DNA of 51,010 bases from a virus, in the IMG/VR virus record IMGVR_UViG_3300043219_000087, positions 1 through 51,010 of that record, one strand, 5' to 3'. The notes under the pieces were generated by a model. It worked only from the letters and a program-made list of their open reading frames with translations, was not told where the DNA came from and searched no databases. The translations under genes and the position numbers were made by a program. Shown here one piece after another: positions 7,057 to 15,228 of the stretch; positions within the stretch are counted from its first letter, which is position 1; each line of letters begins with the position of its first letter.

Positions 7057-8877
7057 ATGCCAGTTGAACTTTCTGCATCTGATGTGAGCGAACTTGTAAG
7101 GAAGGGACACCAACGAGTAGAACACTACCGCAACGCTGCGGCCCAGTCGGTTAAGGATTATGTTGGCAATTACTACGTCAGACCGAGCGGCATGACTGGT
7201 GAGTATCCCATTAACCTTATTTTTGCCGCACTCAGAACTTGGGTGCCAAACCTTATAATGCAGGCAGGCATGAATAAGGTCTTAACACCGCTGGTTTCTC
7301 AGTCTGACTACGCATTCATGCTGGGTGAGGCACTGAATGAGCTTCATAAAAAAATTAAGATGAAGAACGTAATACGGGCCGGTGTGGTCAATATGATTCT
7401 TTGTGGCCTTGCGGTTTTTAAGACTTCAATTTTTGCAAGTGGAAATCTAATACCAGATGGGCCTAATGAATATATTGATCCCGGCCAGCTTTACACTGAC
7501 CTTATAAGTATTGATGATTTTTTCTTTGATCCTTATTGCGTTGCATTAAATAAATCGACACTAACCGGCCACTTTACCACTGTGAGACGGCAAGATTTAC
7601 TTGATGACGAGGGGTGGGATGAAAAACTGGTTAGGCGACTTCCGAACGCGTGGGATGGCGGTGCCAACGACAACAACAAAGCAAGGTTGTTAACACGCAA
7701 TCCATCTTTAACGCTTGAAATGATTAATGCTCAGGACTATGTTAGAGTTGGTGAGGTTTACTTGCCTGAAGCTAATGCTATAGCATACGTGCCTGATCCT
7801 AAACAAGCAACATACGATAACTTTCTAAAGGTTCAAGACTATTATGGCCCGTCAACTGGCCCTTATACGTTTGGTTCTATAACACCACCAGTACCGGACA
7901 ACCCCTTTCCAGTCGCTCCAGCATCTATATGGCGTGACTTAAATCTGATGGCCAACAGCCTGTTTACTAAACTTATGAATCAGGCTGATAATCAGAAGGA
8001 TGTTCTTCTTTATAAGCCGGGCATGGAAGACGTGGCTGACGCTATTGCTTCTGCGGTTGATGGACAACAGATAAGGACACCTGATCCACAAGGCGTAGAG
8101 GTAAAATCTTATGGCGGCGGCAATCCCAGCAACGACAAGATGACGCAGGAATTGCAGTTTTGGTTTAACTACATGTCTGGCGGTATTGACCAGATGAGTG
8201 GGCTGAAAACTGGTGCGGGGTCAAAGACTGCTACTGCTGTTAAGACGCTGCAAAACAACGCCACTATTACACAAGAAGATGCACGCAGCATGGTTAGTGA
8301 CACACAGGCTGACATAAGCGAAAAGCAAGCTTGGTTTATACACAACGATCCGTTTTTGAATGCACCGCTTACTATTCGCAGCACAGGCAAAAGCCCACAA
8401 CAGGTGGTTCTTACTCCTGAAGAAGTGCGTGGTGATTTTCTGAGCATGACTTTTACAATCGTTAAGCGGTCAATGCAGGGGGTAGACCCTGAACACAGGC
8501 GGCTGGCACTTGAAAAAATGCTTGTAAATATTATTCCCGGCACTGCTAACGCTGCTGTAATGTTTCAGCAAATGGGACAAGGATTCGATGCAGGACTACT
8601 TTTAACTAACGCTGCTGAAGAATTGGGCATAACCGAACTTTTTGCTGGGGTGTTTAATGACCCAGACTTCCAACGAAGATTACAAATGGCGGCACAAGCT
8701 GCTGGTCTTGACCCAGGCAAAGCAGGCAAATCAGGTGGGGCGTCACCTGCTGGGGCGATGCAGAACAATGGTAATCCGCAAGCTGTTCCTGTTAAGAATG
8801 AACAACAGGGTTTTAATCAGCAGGCACAGGCGGGGGCTAATCAGGCACAATCAGAAATTGCTGGAGGATTTGGATAA
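7057..8877 (+). CDS. portal protein
   Basis: The 606-residue protein directly follows the packaging genes and precedes a scaffold and capsid pair. It contains segments usual in podovirus-like portals: an N-terminal helical wing, EYIDPGQLYTDLISIDDFFFDP (about 145-170), where portals read the site-of-injection fold, and a long helical region (ASIWRDLNLMANSLFTKLMNQ) near residue 290. The tail is low-complexity and rich in glutamine, alanine and glycine. Portals form the dodecameric DNA channel at one capsid vertex and dock TerL. The call rests on size, context and general resemblance. Start site: TTAAGGAGTAAAT. Confidence 0.82.
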   Translation: MPVELSASDVSELVRKGHQRVEHYRNAAAQSVKDYVGNYYVRPSGMTGEYPINLIFAALRTWVPNLIMQAGMNKVLTPLVSQSDYAFMLGEALNELHKKIKMKNVIRAGVVNMILCGLAVFKTSIFASGNLIPDGPNEYIDPGQLYTDLISIDDFFFDPYCVALNKSTLTGHFTTVRRQDLLDDEGWDEKLVRRLPNAWDGGANDNNKARLLTRNPSLTLEMINAQDYVRVGEVYLPEANAIAYVPDPKQATYDNFLKVQDYYGPSTGPYTFGSITPPVPDNPFPVAPASIWRDLNLMANSLFTKLMNQADNQKDVLLYKPGMEDVADAIASAVDGQQIRTPDPQGVEVKSYGGGNPSNDKMTQELQFWFNYMSGGIDQMSGLKTGAGSKTATAVKTLQNNATITQEDARSMVSDTQADISEKQAWFIHNDPFLNAPLTIRSTGKSPQQVVLTPEEVRGDFLSMTFTIVKRSMQGVDPEHRRLALEKMLVNIIPGTANAAVMFQQMGQGFDAGLLLTNAAEELGITELFAGVFNDPDFQRRLQMAAQAAGLDPGKAGKSGGASPAGAMQNNGNPQAVPVKNEQQGFNQQAQAGANQAQSEIAGGFG

Positions 8878-8987
8878 TGATTTCAGAATTTTGGATGCCG
8901 TTTGGTCTTTTATTTATAGCTGTATTTATTTGGTATTCTTGGAGTAGGCTATAATGCCAAAGAAAAAGAGAAATTGCTGGAGGATTT
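8853..8987 (+). repeat. short tandem duplication at the portal-NinG junction
   Basis: AGAAATTGCTGGAGGATTT occurs at 8853-8871 and again at 8969-8987. ATGCCAAAGAAAAAGA occurs at 8954-8969 and again at 9056-9071. The inner pair is joined head to tail, so the sequence reads as the start of the NinG gene fused to the end of the portal gene. That is the expected scar of a tandem duplication of about 110 bases. It left two membrane micropeptides and a dead 19-codon NinG start at 8954. Confidence 0.75.
8877..8954 (+). CDS. 25-aa membrane micropeptide A
   Basis: The ATG overlaps the portal stop (TAATG) and follows CTGGAGGATTTGGATA. The peptide (MISEFWMPFGLLF...SWSRL) is almost entirely one transmembrane span with a short basic end. 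A similar peptide, with the same flanking DNA, follows about 115 bases later, so this looks like a duplicated membrane micropeptide. It could be a holin-like or membrane-anchoring peptide. Very short frames can be accidental, so confidence is moderate. Confidence 0.45.
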   Translation: MISEFWMPFGLLFIAVFIWYSWSRL

Positions 8988-8991
8988 TAAT

Positions 8992-9051
8992 ATGTTTGTA
9001 CCCTGGTGGGTAATATTAGCGATAGTAGTAGTTTGGTGTTGTTGGGATTGA
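8992..9051 (+). CDS. 19-aa membrane micropeptide B
   Basis: The peptide (MFVPWWVILAIVVVWCCWD) is a single hydrophobic span behind a strong site, GCTGGAGGATTTTAAT. It resembles micropeptide A in order (F-x-P, hydrophobic core, then W and S/C near the end). The 19 bases around its ribosome site repeat exactly those in front of peptide A. Conservation of a strong ribosome site and a membrane span after duplication argues for real expression. Confidence 0.4.
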   Translation: MFVPWWVILAIVVVWCCWD

Positions 9052-9055
9052 GAAA

Positions 9056-9532
9056 ATGCCAAAGAAAAAGAAAAATGGGAAGGTAAAGAAGAAAAAGAAA
9101 AGACCAGAACTGGAAGTTGTGAAGACACAGTGGACCCCACTGATTGATTGGCTGTGGCCTGTGTTTTCTAAATACATTCGCACGCGGGACTGTATCAAAA
9201 CTTCTGGGTCGCCACTGCATGGGCGGTGTTGTACATGCAAGAGACTTTATCCAATTGGCAAACTCCAAGCAGGCCATTTTATGCCAGGTCGATACGACGC
9301 AATCTTGTTTGACGAAGAACAGGTTCACGCTCAGTGCTATCGCTGTAACTGTTTGCTTCAGGGTATGTGGCATAAATATTATCAGTTCATGCTGGATAAC
9401 GGACACACACACGATAGCATCCAAGAAATGATTGCACACTGCAACGATCCTGTGGAGTTTTCGAGAGAGTGGTTTGAGCAAACTTATGAATACTACATAA
9501 CTGAAACTGAGAAAATGTTGGAGGAATTTTGA
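9056..9532 (+). CDS. ninG: NinG/Rap-like recombination nuclease
   Basis: This 158-residue protein has the NinG (lambda Rap) signature: YIRTRDCIKT (40-49), a zinc pair CCTC (58-61), LQAGHFMPGR (70-79) and VHAQCYRCN (90-98). The His and Cys residues (Cys46, Cys58/59, Cys61, His74, His91, Cys94, Cys97) form the metal-binding HNH-like core. Rap is a Holliday-junction endonuclease that promotes recombination. The N-terminus is an added lysine tract. The gene is unusual here in lying inside the virion operon, right after the portal, so it may resolve branched DNA during packaging. Confidence 0.88.
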   Translation: MPKKKKNGKVKKKKKRPELEVVKTQWTPLIDWLWPVFSKYIRTRDCIKTSGSPLHGRCCTCKRLYPIGKLQAGHFMPGRYDAILFDEEQVHAQCYRCNCLLQGMWHKYYQFMLDNGHTHDSIQEMIAHCNDPVEFSREWFEQTYEYYITETEKMLEEF

Positions 9533-10038
9533 TGTTGATTGAATATTATGAATGTGATTGTAGTTATAAAGTAACAAGAGACGATATTGATACTGAGAAG
9601 ATTGTATTGGCAAGTCACATGGTTAACGAAGTGATAGAGGTAATTTGCTATGAATGTGGTGGGCCGTACGGAAAAAGGGTTCAGACTAAAAGGTATATAT
9701 GTCCAAACCCGAAGTGTGGAAAAGATTTGGTACTTAAAGAAGAATCTATTGGCGATGATGTAATTTGTGTGAATAAAATTGGTAATGTACTACAAGTTAT
9801 GGGTACACCCTACACGACACCAATACACTCAGACGCACTTGCACTAACACCTGAGAACGTGGCTGAACACAAGGAAAAGTTTCCTGATATTGAGATAGAC
9901 AGTGAACTTAGACCAGTATTCACAAACGCAAAACAGCACGAAGATTATATGAACAAATGTGGAATTAGAAAACAAACACAAAGAACTGGCCGGAGCAAGA
10001 GTAAAATTTATTCTTATCCTGGTAGTAAATGTTCTTAA
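9532..10038 (+). CDS. zinc-ribbon protein (168 aa)
   Basis: The ATG at 9532 overlaps the NinG stop (TGATG) behind TTGGAGGAATTT. The protein begins MLIEYYECDCSY and has cysteine pairs at CDC, CYECGG and CPNPKCGK in its first 70 residues, then a charged, likely folded region. These are rubredoxin-like zinc ribbons, possibly a pair of knuckles. Coupling to NinG may mean a shared role in DNA processing. No family recognised. Confidence 0.7.
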   Translation: MLIEYYECDCSYKVTRDDIDTEKIVLASHMVNEVIEVICYECGGPYGKRVQTKRYICPNPKCGKDLVLKEESIGDDVICVNKIGNVLQVMGTPYTTPIHSDALALTPENVAEHKEKFPDIEIDSELRPVFTNAKQHEDYMNKCGIRKQTQRTGRSKSKIYSYPGSKCS

Positions 10039-10055
10039 TTTTTGGAGATTGAGAA

Positions 10056-10346
10056 ATGACGCTTAAAGAGCTTTTAGAGTTGGGAGTAAAAGAAGGCATT
10101 ATTGTAGAAGAAAAACCAGACTTAATTGAAGGCTTTAAGGCTGATGCAGTTCCTGATAACACAGTGCTTAGGAATTTTACAGCAAAGATTGAGTTTTGTT
10201 TTTCAGAAGATGAGTTGGCAAATACATCTATGACTGAACTTGAGGCAGAAAAGTTTTTAATGAGTCGCATGTCAGAAGCGGGTGGAAGTGTTGGATGTAT
10301 TATTGTCTGGGGGTCAGAAGGAGCGATAAAGTTAACTAATCCTTAA
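10056..10346 (+). CDS. hypothetical protein (96 aa)
   Basis: The ATG follows TTTTTGGAGATTGAGAA, the genome's standard ribosome-site form. The acidic 96-residue protein alternates helices and strands (LKELLELGVKEGIIVEEKP ... VGCIIVWGSEGAIKL). No catalytic or membrane signature is visible. It is the last gene before a hairpin and the scaffold gene, closing the packaging sub-block. Confidence 0.7.
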   Translation: MTLKELLELGVKEGIIVEEKPDLIEGFKADAVPDNTVLRNFTAKIEFCFSEDELANTSMTELEAEKFLMSRMSEAGGSVGCIIVWGSEGAIKLTNP

Positions 10347-10354
10347 AAGCAACT

Positions 10355-10372
10355 GTCAGCACGACTGCTGGC
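10355..10372 (+). terminator. intergenic hairpin before scaffold gene
   Basis: GTCAGCA and TGCTGGC pair through seven base pairs (one G-T) around a CGAC loop. A short CTTACCC follows rather than a T-run, so it is not a textbook intrinsic terminator. Similar hairpins precede or follow later virion genes, suggesting RNA processing, stabilisation or partial termination between abundant transcripts. Confidence 0.45.
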
Positions 10373-10398
10373 TCTTACCCTTTATATAGGAATCTAAT

Positions 10399-11577
10399 AT
10401 GAGTGAAAAAGGTGCACAAACTGGCGAAATCATGGACACAGACGATGCAAAGCAATACAATAGTCCAGAGGTTTTAGCCGCAACAACAGAAAGGTTGAAG
10501 AAGCTTGGTGGCAACCCGCCGCCAGTAGTAACGGCTGTGCCTGAAGTCATTAAGGAAGTTGATGGCAGTGATGTCACTCCTACCCCTGAAGATGACAATC
10601 AGGATGACAGCAACCTTGAAGTTGACAACAACACGGATGGTGATGAGGATGACGACGTTAAGGACGGCGATGACATTAAGGATGGTGGAGAAGAAGCAGT
10701 AACAATACCCGATAAGTTGTATAGAGCCGCTATCCACAATGAGTGGACGCCTGAACAGATTGTTGACCTTTGGAAACGCGAACCAGAGTTAGCCAAAAAG
10801 ACTTTGGAAAAGATGCACACGGATATGGTCAACACTAATAACGTCTACGCGGAACATGGGCGTGCAGCTAAACAACTTGAAGCACAGCGGACTGAAGCTT
10901 TACGGCAAGTTCCTGTGGTGCCAGACCCTCCAAAGGACTTTGTTGACATTAAACAGGCCGAGGAAGAATTTGGTGCGGGTGCTGCTGCTATAATCAAACA
11001 GCTTAATGACGCTTTGGTCAATGTGACGACACAACAACAGACACAACAACAGACACAGCAACAGCAGACGCAAGCACCCAGTGTGGTGCAGCAACCTGCC
11101 CCAGCCGCAAAGACTGAACAAAATTTAGCTGTAGTTCAACAGATGGGCCATTGGTTTGCTGATCCTGGTCTCAAACCTTACGAAGAATTTTATGGTGAGG
11201 CAACGGATTCAAATGGACTTATGCTTTTGACCAGAGATCATTTGACTCCTGTACAAAGGCAGAATAGAGAAGACCTGGTCAATTTGGCAGAGGATATTGA
11301 AGCGGGCGTGTTAATTCGTGCAGGCACTATAAGTGTAGCTGACGCGTTGACGGCTGCTCATGTTAATCTGACAAAGGATATGCAAACTGAAATCGTTCGC
11401 AAGGGAATTATGAAAAAGGCGAAGAAACGGGCAGATGGAGTGACGCTGCGGCCTGCTGGTAGTACAATTAAACCTAAAGAAGAACTCAAACCTGGAGAAA
11501 AAATATCAGAGAAGCAGGTTACTGTGAACGCAACCAGGCGGCTTGCACAGTTAGCTGCTGGCAAGCAAATGACATAA
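10399..11577 (+). CDS. scaffolding protein (putative)
   Basis: The 392-residue protein lies directly before the capsid gene, the usual scaffold position. Its N-terminal 110 residues are strongly acidic (long D/E stretches such as DDNQDDSNLEVD). The middle is helical, with a glutamine run near residue 212-225 (TQQQTQQQTQQQQTQ) and likely coiled coil. The C-terminus is basic (KKAKKRADG, ATRRLAQL). An acidic, elongated protein with a basic capsid-binding tail is typical of tailed-phage scaffolds. No protease domain is fused to it. Confidence 0.75.
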   Translation: MSEKGAQTGEIMDTDDAKQYNSPEVLAATTERLKKLGGNPPPVVTAVPEVIKEVDGSDVTPTPEDDNQDDSNLEVDNNTDGDEDDDVKDGDDIKDGGEEAVTIPDKLYRAAIHNEWTPEQIVDLWKREPELAKKTLEKMHTDMVNTNNVYAEHGRAAKQLEAQRTEALRQVPVVPDPPKDFVDIKQAEEEFGAGAAAIIKQLNDALVNVTTQQQTQQQTQQQQTQAPSVVQQPAPAAKTEQNLAVVQQMGHWFADPGLKPYEEFYGEATDSNGLMLLTRDHLTPVQRQNREDLVNLAEDIEAGVLIRAGTISVADALTAAHVNLTKDMQTEIVRKGIMKKAKKRADGVTLRPAGSTIKPKEELKPGEKISEKQVTVNATRRLAQLAAGKQMT

Positions 11578-11606
11578 CACAGGCTTCTCGGAAAGAAGGT
11601 TGAACA

Positions 11607-12713
11607 ATGAGCACTGGCGTAAAAATGAGTGAGTTAGGCGATTTTATTTCTTTGACTCTTAATGATTTGCCGGATAACCACTTTGAGGTTAACTGGACTA
11701 ATCAGGACTATGAGTTCACCCGTATTTATCAGAGTGATCGAATGGTCGTTGATGGTGGAAATGAGATCGAGAGAAAGATTATGTTTGACAATAGTGGGCA
11801 CGCTCGGTATCGTTACAATTACGACACTGATGAGCCTTCAGTTGAAGATTTGATGTCTACTATTAAGGTTCCCTGGGTTCGCTTAGGAACCTATTATGGT
11901 TGGGACGACCTTGAGTTGCGGCGAAATTTGAATAACGCTGTGCGGATAGTGGATATAATGAAGGAGCGGCGGGTTGATGGTAGTTGGGCATTGGCTGACT
12001 TGATTGAAAGCCGGTCTTGGTTGACACCCACGAACGCAAGTGATACGCTTTATCCTTATGGCGTTCCCTATTACCTCAATCACATGACTTCCGGCTTAAG
12101 TGCCGATGGTTTTGTTGGCCAGACTATTACCTACCAGGATGGCTCAACTGGCACTGTTTGTGCCAATATTGACGCTTCGACTGCTGAGAAGTGGCGTAAC
12201 TACGTTGCGTTGTATAGTTCAATCAACAATGCTTTCCTCAAGAAGATAAGGATTGCAATGTGGAGTACAAAGTTTAAACCTCCGGTTATTCTTAACGATC
12301 CTTCACAAGCAGAGCGTACAGCACAGAAGCGTTTCTATAGTGATATAGAAACTGTTGCTGAAATGATGGATTTCGCTGATGCTAAGGATGACAACCATAG
12401 TGGCAAAGAAGTGCTTGGTGGTTTGATCGTGGACGACACTGGCCTTGTTTTGCTGAACCGGATGCCTGTTGTGCCTATCGCAAACTTAGCAGGTGTGACT
12501 GATCCTGAATCTGGTATTGCTACTGCACCAATTTATTGCGTTGACTTTAGTTACTTCGTGCCGTTTGTTCACGATGGTTATTGGATGATTGAGTCTGAGC
12601 CGATGACTGACCGGACTCAGCATACCTCTTATACTGTCTTTCTTGATGGTGCTCATAACAATGTTTGCACTAACAGAAAGAAAGCCGGATTTGTAATGCA
12701 CAAATCTCATTAA
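11607..12713 (+). CDS. major capsid protein (putative)
   Basis: The 368-residue protein follows the scaffold gene and is flanked by hairpins, as strongly expressed genes often are. It begins MSTGVKMSELGDFISLTL. It has segments that look like HK97-fold capsid regions: an N-terminal arm, RIYQSDRMVVDGGNEIERKI as an extended loop (about 35-55), and a C-terminal beta region (VPIANLAGVTDPESG ... CVDFSYFVPFV). No Ig-like insertion is evident. The call is by position, size and overall pattern. The start follows AAAGAAGGTTGAAC; a second in-frame ATG 15 bases on is possible. Confidence 0.8.
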   Translation: MSTGVKMSELGDFISLTLNDLPDNHFEVNWTNQDYEFTRIYQSDRMVVDGGNEIERKIMFDNSGHARYRYNYDTDEPSVEDLMSTIKVPWVRLGTYYGWDDLELRRNLNNAVRIVDIMKERRVDGSWALADLIESRSWLTPTNASDTLYPYGVPYYLNHMTSGLSADGFVGQTITYQDGSTGTVCANIDASTAEKWRNYVALYSSINNAFLKKIRIAMWSTKFKPPVILNDPSQAERTAQKRFYSDIETVAEMMDFADAKDDNHSGKEVLGGLIVDDTGLVLLNRMPVVPIANLAGVTDPESGIATAPIYCVDFSYFVPFVHDGYWMIESEPMTDRTQHTSYTVFLDGAHNNVCTNRKKAGFVMHKSH

Positions 12714-12732
12714 TTTGTAACCAATTTTAACT

Positions 12733-12760
12733 GTGGTGGGGGGACCGAAACCTCCACCAC
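12733..12760 (+). terminator. G+C-rich hairpin after capsid gene
   Basis: GTGGTGGGGG (12733-12742) pairs with CCTCCACCAC (12751-12760) over ten base pairs, including one G-T, around an eight-base loop. No long T-run follows. Placed 20 bases after the capsid stop, it may protect the capsid mRNA 3' end or reduce read-through. Confidence 0.6.
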
Positions 12761-12798
12761 TTGCGGCGTGATCGCAATCATGCCAAAGGAGAAACAGA

Positions 12799-13635
12799 AT
12801 GAGTGTACAAGAATATGGTCGTGCTGGTAATGCTGCCCAACCGAGTCCTAATATTTGGAAAGACTTTCCTATGGGTGCGGTTAATAAGAGTCCTGGGTGT
12901 TTCGTTCATATCTGGGAAGATTTTCTTGGTAATTTCACTGATAATGATGTGCAGAATGTAGGAAGCAATCAGTTGCTGGTGGCTGGGACGAGTCCTGACA
13001 CAGCTAATGTTGCTGATGAGGCAAATGGTGTTATTAATCTGAGTGGAAGTGGTGGTGGTAATGATGAGGTTATCATCGGTGCCAACCTTCTGCAAGATGA
13101 GCTTATTAAGTTAAACAGCGGATTACGATGCTGGTTTGAAACGCGACTCAAGATGGATGACACTTCTGCCGATGTTTCGATTCTTGTTGGTCTTGGTGCC
13201 ATTGAACTTCTGGCTGCTGATTTCATTGACAATGAAGGTGCTACCAGAAATAACATAGCTGATTATGATTTTATTGGTTTCCACACTGATAACGATGGAA
13301 CTAATCAAGGTGCTATGGAGACAGCCTATCATCAAACTGGTGACGGCGGCGGGCTTACTGCTATTCAAGCTGCGATTCGCACGTTTGGTGCCGGTACTAC
13401 TTATGATGACGTTTACATGAAACTCGGTTTTAGGTTTGACGGCAAGAAGACTGTCACGTTTTACCTTGATGGTGCACAGCTTGGAACCAAACTTGATATT
13501 GATGATCTTACTGGTAACAAATTTGACGCCCCGCTCACCATTCTTGCGGGTCTCAAGGACTTTGCTGGTGGTAATGACGATCTCAAGGTTGACTGGATTC
13601 GTTACGGTGCGGAAAAGTTTGCAAGTGGTATTTAA
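12799..13635 (+). CDS. lectin-fold virion protein A (278 aa)
   Basis: This protein and the product at 15229 share the order VHIWEDFLGNF, CWFETRLKMDD, VGLGAIELL, DFIGFHTDND, MKLGFRFDGKKTV and FYLDGAQLGTKL. Alternating strands of this kind fit a concanavalin/LamG-like jelly roll. It sits right after the capsid gene between hairpins, so it is probably an abundant virion component such as a capsid decoration or glycan-binding spike. No signal peptide. The start follows AAAGGAGAAACAG. Confidence 0.7.
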   Translation: MSVQEYGRAGNAAQPSPNIWKDFPMGAVNKSPGCFVHIWEDFLGNFTDNDVQNVGSNQLLVAGTSPDTANVADEANGVINLSGSGGGNDEVIIGANLLQDELIKLNSGLRCWFETRLKMDDTSADVSILVGLGAIELLAADFIDNEGATRNNIADYDFIGFHTDNDGTNQGAMETAYHQTGDGGGLTAIQAAIRTFGAGTTYDDVYMKLGFRFDGKKTVTFYLDGAQLGTKLDIDDLTGNKFDAPLTILAGLKDFAGGNDDLKVDWIRYGAEKFASGI

Positions 13636-13643
13636 GAACAATA

Positions 13644-13666
13644 GGGGTGGGGGATGTCTCCACCCC
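13644..13666 (+). terminator. G+C-rich hairpin after lectin-fold gene A
   Basis: GGGGTGGGG pairs with CTCCACCCC over nine base pairs (one G-T) around loop GATGT, followed by ATTTTAATT. This is the closest of the series to an intrinsic terminator, though the T-run is interrupted. It starts about eight bases after the gene's stop codon. Confidence 0.6.
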
Positions 13667-13685
13667 ATTTTAATTCTGGAGAACA

Positions 13686-13868
13686 ATGATGGCAGATGAA
13701 AGAAGTCACTGTGAGGAAAAGAAAGTCCTCATTAGTTTTGAATCTGGACACTACAAGACAGTAAAAGGCAAATGGACAGGTGACTCTGTTTGGACGCATT
13801 TTGTAAAACCTGATGGTAAATTGGTGCATGTTAACAAAGATAAAGTTGAGTACTACGAAGACCTGTAA
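13686..13868 (+). CDS. small hypothetical protein (60 aa)
   Basis: Two adjacent ATGs follow TTCTGGAGAACA; either gives about 60 residues. The product has short strands and turns (KVLISFESGHYKTVKGKW ... KVEYYEDL) resembling a small SH3-like or beta-barrel fold, and it ends acidic. It is 11 bases upstream of the adaptor-like gene and probably co-translated. Function unknown. Confidence 0.65.
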   Translation: MMADERSHCEEKKVLISFESGHYKTVKGKWTGDSVWTHFVKPDGKLVHVNKDKVEYYEDL

Positions 13869-13879
13869 AGGGGAAAATT

Positions 13880-15181
13880 ATGGCCGAACCTACTTCAGCC
13901 TACAGTGTTTACGGTTTGATATTGCTGGTTGCTAAGGCTGCTAAGATTGCATATTTTGGCAGTGACGCCCAGCAGGAAGCTATGGTGCCAGTGAACTACC
14001 ACGATTTTGATCGCTGTCTACGGGTGGTCAATAATGGTATTAAACAATTCATAAGTGACGCACCGGCTGATGGTTGGAAGTGGCAAGAGCAATTAGCCAG
14101 GATAACATTTGGCATTGTAGAAACCACAGGCACTGTTGATTCAGGTGACGCTACATCGCTGGTTGATGATGCACTTGAATCCACATACGACACTGATGAT
14201 GAGTTGATTGGTTACTATGTTTATGACACGACTAAAGAGATTCAAGCAGTAATCACAGCTTATACAGCTTCTGGCGGTGACATCACCGTTGGAGCTTGGC
14301 TGGATTATTTTGGTAATACAGTATCAGCAACAACAGTTCCTGCTGCTGGTGACTCTTATTCGATTACAGACGTAAAAACAGTTGAAGGCGACAAGTCAAG
14401 GTACTTCCTGCCGGATAACTTTGGCGAGATAGCTGGAGAAATTGAATACCAAAGGCAGTCAAACGTCGGTCATATATCGTGGATAAGTGAAACTGAAATC
14501 AGACAATCCTATGCTGTTAGCACTTCTCTTGGAAATCCTATTGTAGCTGCTATTAGGTCTTTTCGTAGAAGGTTGTGGGAGCTTATAACATATCCATCAC
14601 CCTCTGCTGTAAAGACTGTGGAGTTTCCTTACCGCATAGGTTTTGATGGGCTTAAAGCTTTGTCTGGTACGGCATCAGGTGGTTCTGGTGTCACACTTGT
14701 AGATAGCAGTTTTGCCAATGTTTATCCTGATGACTATTTCAACGGACAGTTTATAAACACACTTGACGGAACTGGCAAGAATGGTTATGCAGTAGTGACA
14801 GACTTTGCTGGTGCTACATGCACGTTTACTGTGGATGACTGGCTTTCAAGTTCAGATGAGTCCACAGCCGCAGCTACTGATCCCACAGATGGCACAAGCT
14901 ATTTTGTCACTGATAGGATAAAACACCCTGCTGGTCAGATGTTTGACGTTGCAATTAAGTCGGCTATCATGTCTGAAGCGGCAGAAGAATTTGGGCCGCT
15001 GCAATATAATGCAGTGGGAAAATATTTAGAAGTTGATCTCCCGCGTGCACACGCTATGGACGCACGTATGCGGCCAAGAAAGACTGGCGTTATGAAGTCT
15101 GGCAGTCCACGCGGCAGGTTTTACAGGGGTGCACATCAGCCACGCCAACATCGTAGTTGGACTGATGTTACCTACAATTAA
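13880..15181 (+). CDS. head-tail adaptor/connector-like protein (433 aa)
   Basis: The protein has a helical N-terminus (SAYSVYGLILLVAKAAKIAY, then DFDRCLRVVNNGIKQFIS) like phage adaptor proteins that sit below the portal. Beta-rich segments follow, with a RYFLPDNFGEIAGEIEY motif near residue 175. The C-terminus is arginine-rich (MDARMRPRKTGVMKSGSPRGRF) and could contact DNA or the portal. The place after the capsid and before the nozzle-like protein supports a connector role. The exact family is uncertain. Confidence 0.6.
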   Translation: MAEPTSAYSVYGLILLVAKAAKIAYFGSDAQQEAMVPVNYHDFDRCLRVVNNGIKQFISDAPADGWKWQEQLARITFGIVETTGTVDSGDATSLVDDALESTYDTDDELIGYYVYDTTKEIQAVITAYTASGGDITVGAWLDYFGNTVSATTVPAAGDSYSITDVKTVEGDKSRYFLPDNFGEIAGEIEYQRQSNVGHISWISETEIRQSYAVSTSLGNPIVAAIRSFRRRLWELITYPSPSAVKTVEFPYRIGFDGLKALSGTASGGSGVTLVDSSFANVYPDDYFNGQFINTLDGTGKNGYAVVTDFAGATCTFTVDDWLSSSDESTAAATDPTDGTSYFVTDRIKHPAGQMFDVAIKSAIMSEAAEEFGPLQYNAVGKYLEVDLPRAHAMDARMRPRKTGVMKSGSPRGRFYRGAHQPRQHRSWTDVTYN

Positions 15182-15196
15182 ATTTTCTTTATACTA

Positions 15197-15212
15197 CGCC
15201 GGTTCTCCGGCG
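15197..15212 (+). terminator. short hairpin before lectin-fold gene B
   Basis: CGCCGG and CCGGCG pair perfectly around a TTCT loop, about 15 bases after the adaptor stop. The purine-rich ribosome site of the next gene follows (GGGAAAGGGAAGAAAAG). It could serve as a processing or stability element between genes. Confidence 0.5.
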
Positions 15213-15228
15213 GGAAAGGGAAGAAAAG

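Noticed and set aside
8954-9013. 19-codon frame starting ATGCCAAAGAAAAAG
   Set aside because: It is the duplicated remnant of the NinG start, stops quickly and has no ribosome site of its own.
8987-9613. 208-codon minus-strand frame opposite NinG
   Set aside because: It lies antisense to a gene with clear NinG motifs; its composition is that of a reverse-strand shadow.
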